A DNA stretch of 40,507 nt from Staphylococcus arlettae (GTDB lineage Bacteria > Bacillota > Bacilli > Staphylococcales > Staphylococcaceae): positions 1-40,507 of the forward strand of contig NZ_PPQB01000015.1 in assembly GCF_002902345.1 (NCBI RefSeq), written 5' to 3'. A model generated the notes under the pieces. That model was not told where the DNA came from. It was given only the letters and a program-made list of their open reading frames with translations, and did no database searches. The position numbers and the translations under genes are program-made. Within the stretch, counting starts at the first letter, position 1. The number at the start of each line of letters is the position of its first letter. Shown here in pieces: positions 39,880-40,507 of the stretch.

Positions 39880-39893
39880 CGAACATACGTTCT
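39880..39893 (+). promoter_or_regulatory. LexA (SOS) box at the toxin promoter
   Basis: CGAACATACGTTCT matches the Gram-positive LexA consensus CGAAC-N4-GTTCG except at the last base and is nearly palindromic. It lies 10 bases upstream of the -10 element that would drive the toxin mRNA, where bound LexA would block RNA polymerase. Confidence 0.75.
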
Positions 39894-39900
39894 GTATTTA

Positions 39901-39909
39901 TGTTAGAAT
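39901..39909 (+). promoter_or_regulatory. Extended -10 promoter of the toxin mRNA
   Basis: TGTTAGAAT is an extended -10 (TGN + TAGAAT). No good -35 is present; that position is occupied by the LexA box. The transcript would start near 39916, about 50 bases before the toxin ATG. Confidence 0.55.
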
Positions 39910-39953
39910 ATGGATAGGCCATCAATTCCTACATGCCAAACTGATTGTGGGAG

Positions 39954-39971
39954 GTGTAGTATATTATGTGG
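39954..39971 (+). repeat. Direct repeat over the toxin start codon
   Basis: GTGTAGTATATT-A-TGTGG spans the end of the ribosome site and the toxin ATG. It recurs at 40110-40127 with a single change (C). The second copy lies inside the antisense RNA region, so that RNA can pair with the toxin translation start. Confidence 0.85.
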
Positions 39972-40058
39972 TGGCAAGATGCCGTAACAACTTTATTGTC
40001 AGGTAGCTTACTTGTTATTTTTCGCGTTTGGTTAGAAAACAAATGGAAAGATAAGTAG
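39966..40058 (+). CDS. Fst-type type I toxin, 30 residues
   Basis: GGGAGG lies 11 bases before an ATG opening a 30-codon frame. The start is MWWQDAVTT, then a membrane segment (LLSGSLLVIFRVWL), then a charged tail (ENKWKDK). Size, single span and charged C terminus match the Fst/Ldr toxin family, which acts at the membrane. The surrounding elements (direct repeats, convergent antisense promoter, shared terminator) are those of par-type loci. It is too short for routine gene calling. Toxicity is inferred. Confidence 0.8.
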   Translation: MWWQDAVTTLLSGSLLVIFRVWLENKWKDK

Positions 40059-40067
40059 TGGCCTTAC

Positions 40068-40131
40068 ACAAAAAAACCCCCATGTCTGCTGGTACCAGAC
40101 TGGGGGTTTGTGTAGTATATTCTGTGGATAC
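40068..40131 (-). ncRNA. Antisense antitoxin RNA (RNA II-like), ends approximate
   Basis: On minus, TTGCAG (40161-40166), 17 bases and an extended -10 TGCTAAACT (40138-40146) make a strong promoter. Transcription would start near 40131, cross the second direct repeat (40110-40127) and stop at the hairpin 40074-40109, followed by a T7 run. The product, about 60-65 bases, is the size of Fst RNA II. It can pair with the toxin mRNA at the terminator and at the start-codon repeat. Confidence 0.75.
40070..40110. terminator. Shared terminator of toxin mRNA and antisense RNA
   Basis: AAACCCCCA/TGGGGGTTT with inner GTCT/AGAC pairing. The T-run is long on minus (seven) and short on plus (TTTG), so it is a stronger terminator for the antisense RNA. 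Confidence 0.85.
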
Positions 40132-40285
40132 ACTTATAGTTTAGCATTACTTATAATGAACTGCAAACAATATATTTAAGAATATATTTATATAATCATT
40201 AACAGTATTATTTAAGTACTTTAATAATAAGATTGTTAATTTTACTAGATGTTTGGTAGAATAAACGTGTTCGAGGTGAAAAAAT

Positions 40286-40465
40286 TTGAAGCATTTAACA
40301 AAAATATTTGTGACGATTGCGATAATTTTATTTATCGTAGGATATTATTTACAAGCTACTGGCAACGAAGGCTCAGGAATAAAGCTATTGCTAGCAGCAA
40401 TTTTGTTTATGATATGTGCATTTATTAATAGAAGAAACGATCGATTGAAAAACAAAAAGAAATAA
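40286..40465 (+). CDS. Small two-span membrane protein, unknown
   Basis: A TTG start with CGAGGTG about 7 bases upstream opens 59 codons. Two hydrophobic segments (IFVTIAIILFIVGYYL, then LLLAAILFMICAFI) flank a short loop (QATGNEGSGIK), with a basic tail (NRRNDRLKNKKK). The family is not named. It is too short for routine gene calling. It is followed by an inverted repeat at the window edge. Confidence 0.65.
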   Translation: MKHLTKIFVTIAIILFIVGYYLQATGNEGSGIKLLLAAILFMICAFINRRNDRLKNKKK

Positions 40466-40475
40466 CAATCGCATG

Positions 40476-40507
40476 CTACTAAAAGTAAATTATATTATTT
40501 TTAGTAG
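40476..40507 (+). terminator. Likely terminator at the window edge
   Basis: CTACTAAAA (40476-40484) pairs with TTTTAGTAG (40499-40507); any T-run beyond is outside the window. Confidence 0.45.

Overview
The window is low-GC Firmicute chromosome, almost certainly Staphylococcus. It carries, in the usual staphylococcal neighbourhood, the ilv-leu operon, the tsaE-tsaB-rimI-tsaD cluster, rex, a complete agr quorum-sensing locus with RNAIII, an SdrH-like surface protein, an MroQ-type protease and groES-groEL. The sucrose genes beside agr, the degraded delta-haemolysin frame and the non-aureus AgrD signal point to a coagulase-negative species, perhaps of the saprophyticus/xylosus group. That species placement is inference.

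Layout. 1-345 holds a set of strong hairpins with no gene. 346-11297 (minus) is the complete branched-chain amino acid operon ilvD-ilvB-ilvN-ilvC-leuA-leuB-leuC-leuD-ilvA. It is preceded by a clear promoter, CodY-like boxes, a 22-residue leader peptide rich in Ile/Leu/Val codons and an attenuator terminator. 11773-14335 (plus) is the tRNA t6A-modification cluster with rimI. A VOC protein, a membrane-anchored MutS-like ATPase and a YdiF-type ABC-F ATPase follow. The gap between the last two holds a cluster of DnaA boxes. Rex, then a thiosulfate uptake pair (TsuA/TusA-like), are flanked by copies of a staphylococcal interspersed repeat. 21679-25164 is scrR and scrB-scrK, with an operator that also fits a cre site.

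25233-28741 is agr: agrA, agrC, agrD and agrB on minus, RNAIII on plus. AgrA direct repeats are visible for both promoters. The hld frame inside RNAIII stops after 14 codons. A nitrilase-family amidase, a nitroreductase, the SdrH-like repeat protein, a small conserved protein and an MroQ-like CPBP protease (which in S. aureus takes part in AgrD processing) come next. Then comes groES-groEL with CIRCE and CtsR-like operators.

The end of the window (36.4-40.5 kb) is more accessory in character: two small unrecognised ORFs, one with its Shine-Dalgarno in a hairpin, an acidic protein, a zinc-ribbon protein, a DinB-like protein and a class I aminotransferase. At 39880-40131 lies what looks like a complete Fst/par-type type I toxin-antitoxin locus. 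It has a 30-residue membrane toxin, a shared terminator, an antisense RNA promoter and an 18-nt direct repeat over the toxin start codon. A near-perfect LexA (SOS) box sits at the toxin promoter. SOS control of an Fst-type toxin is the most novel observation here.
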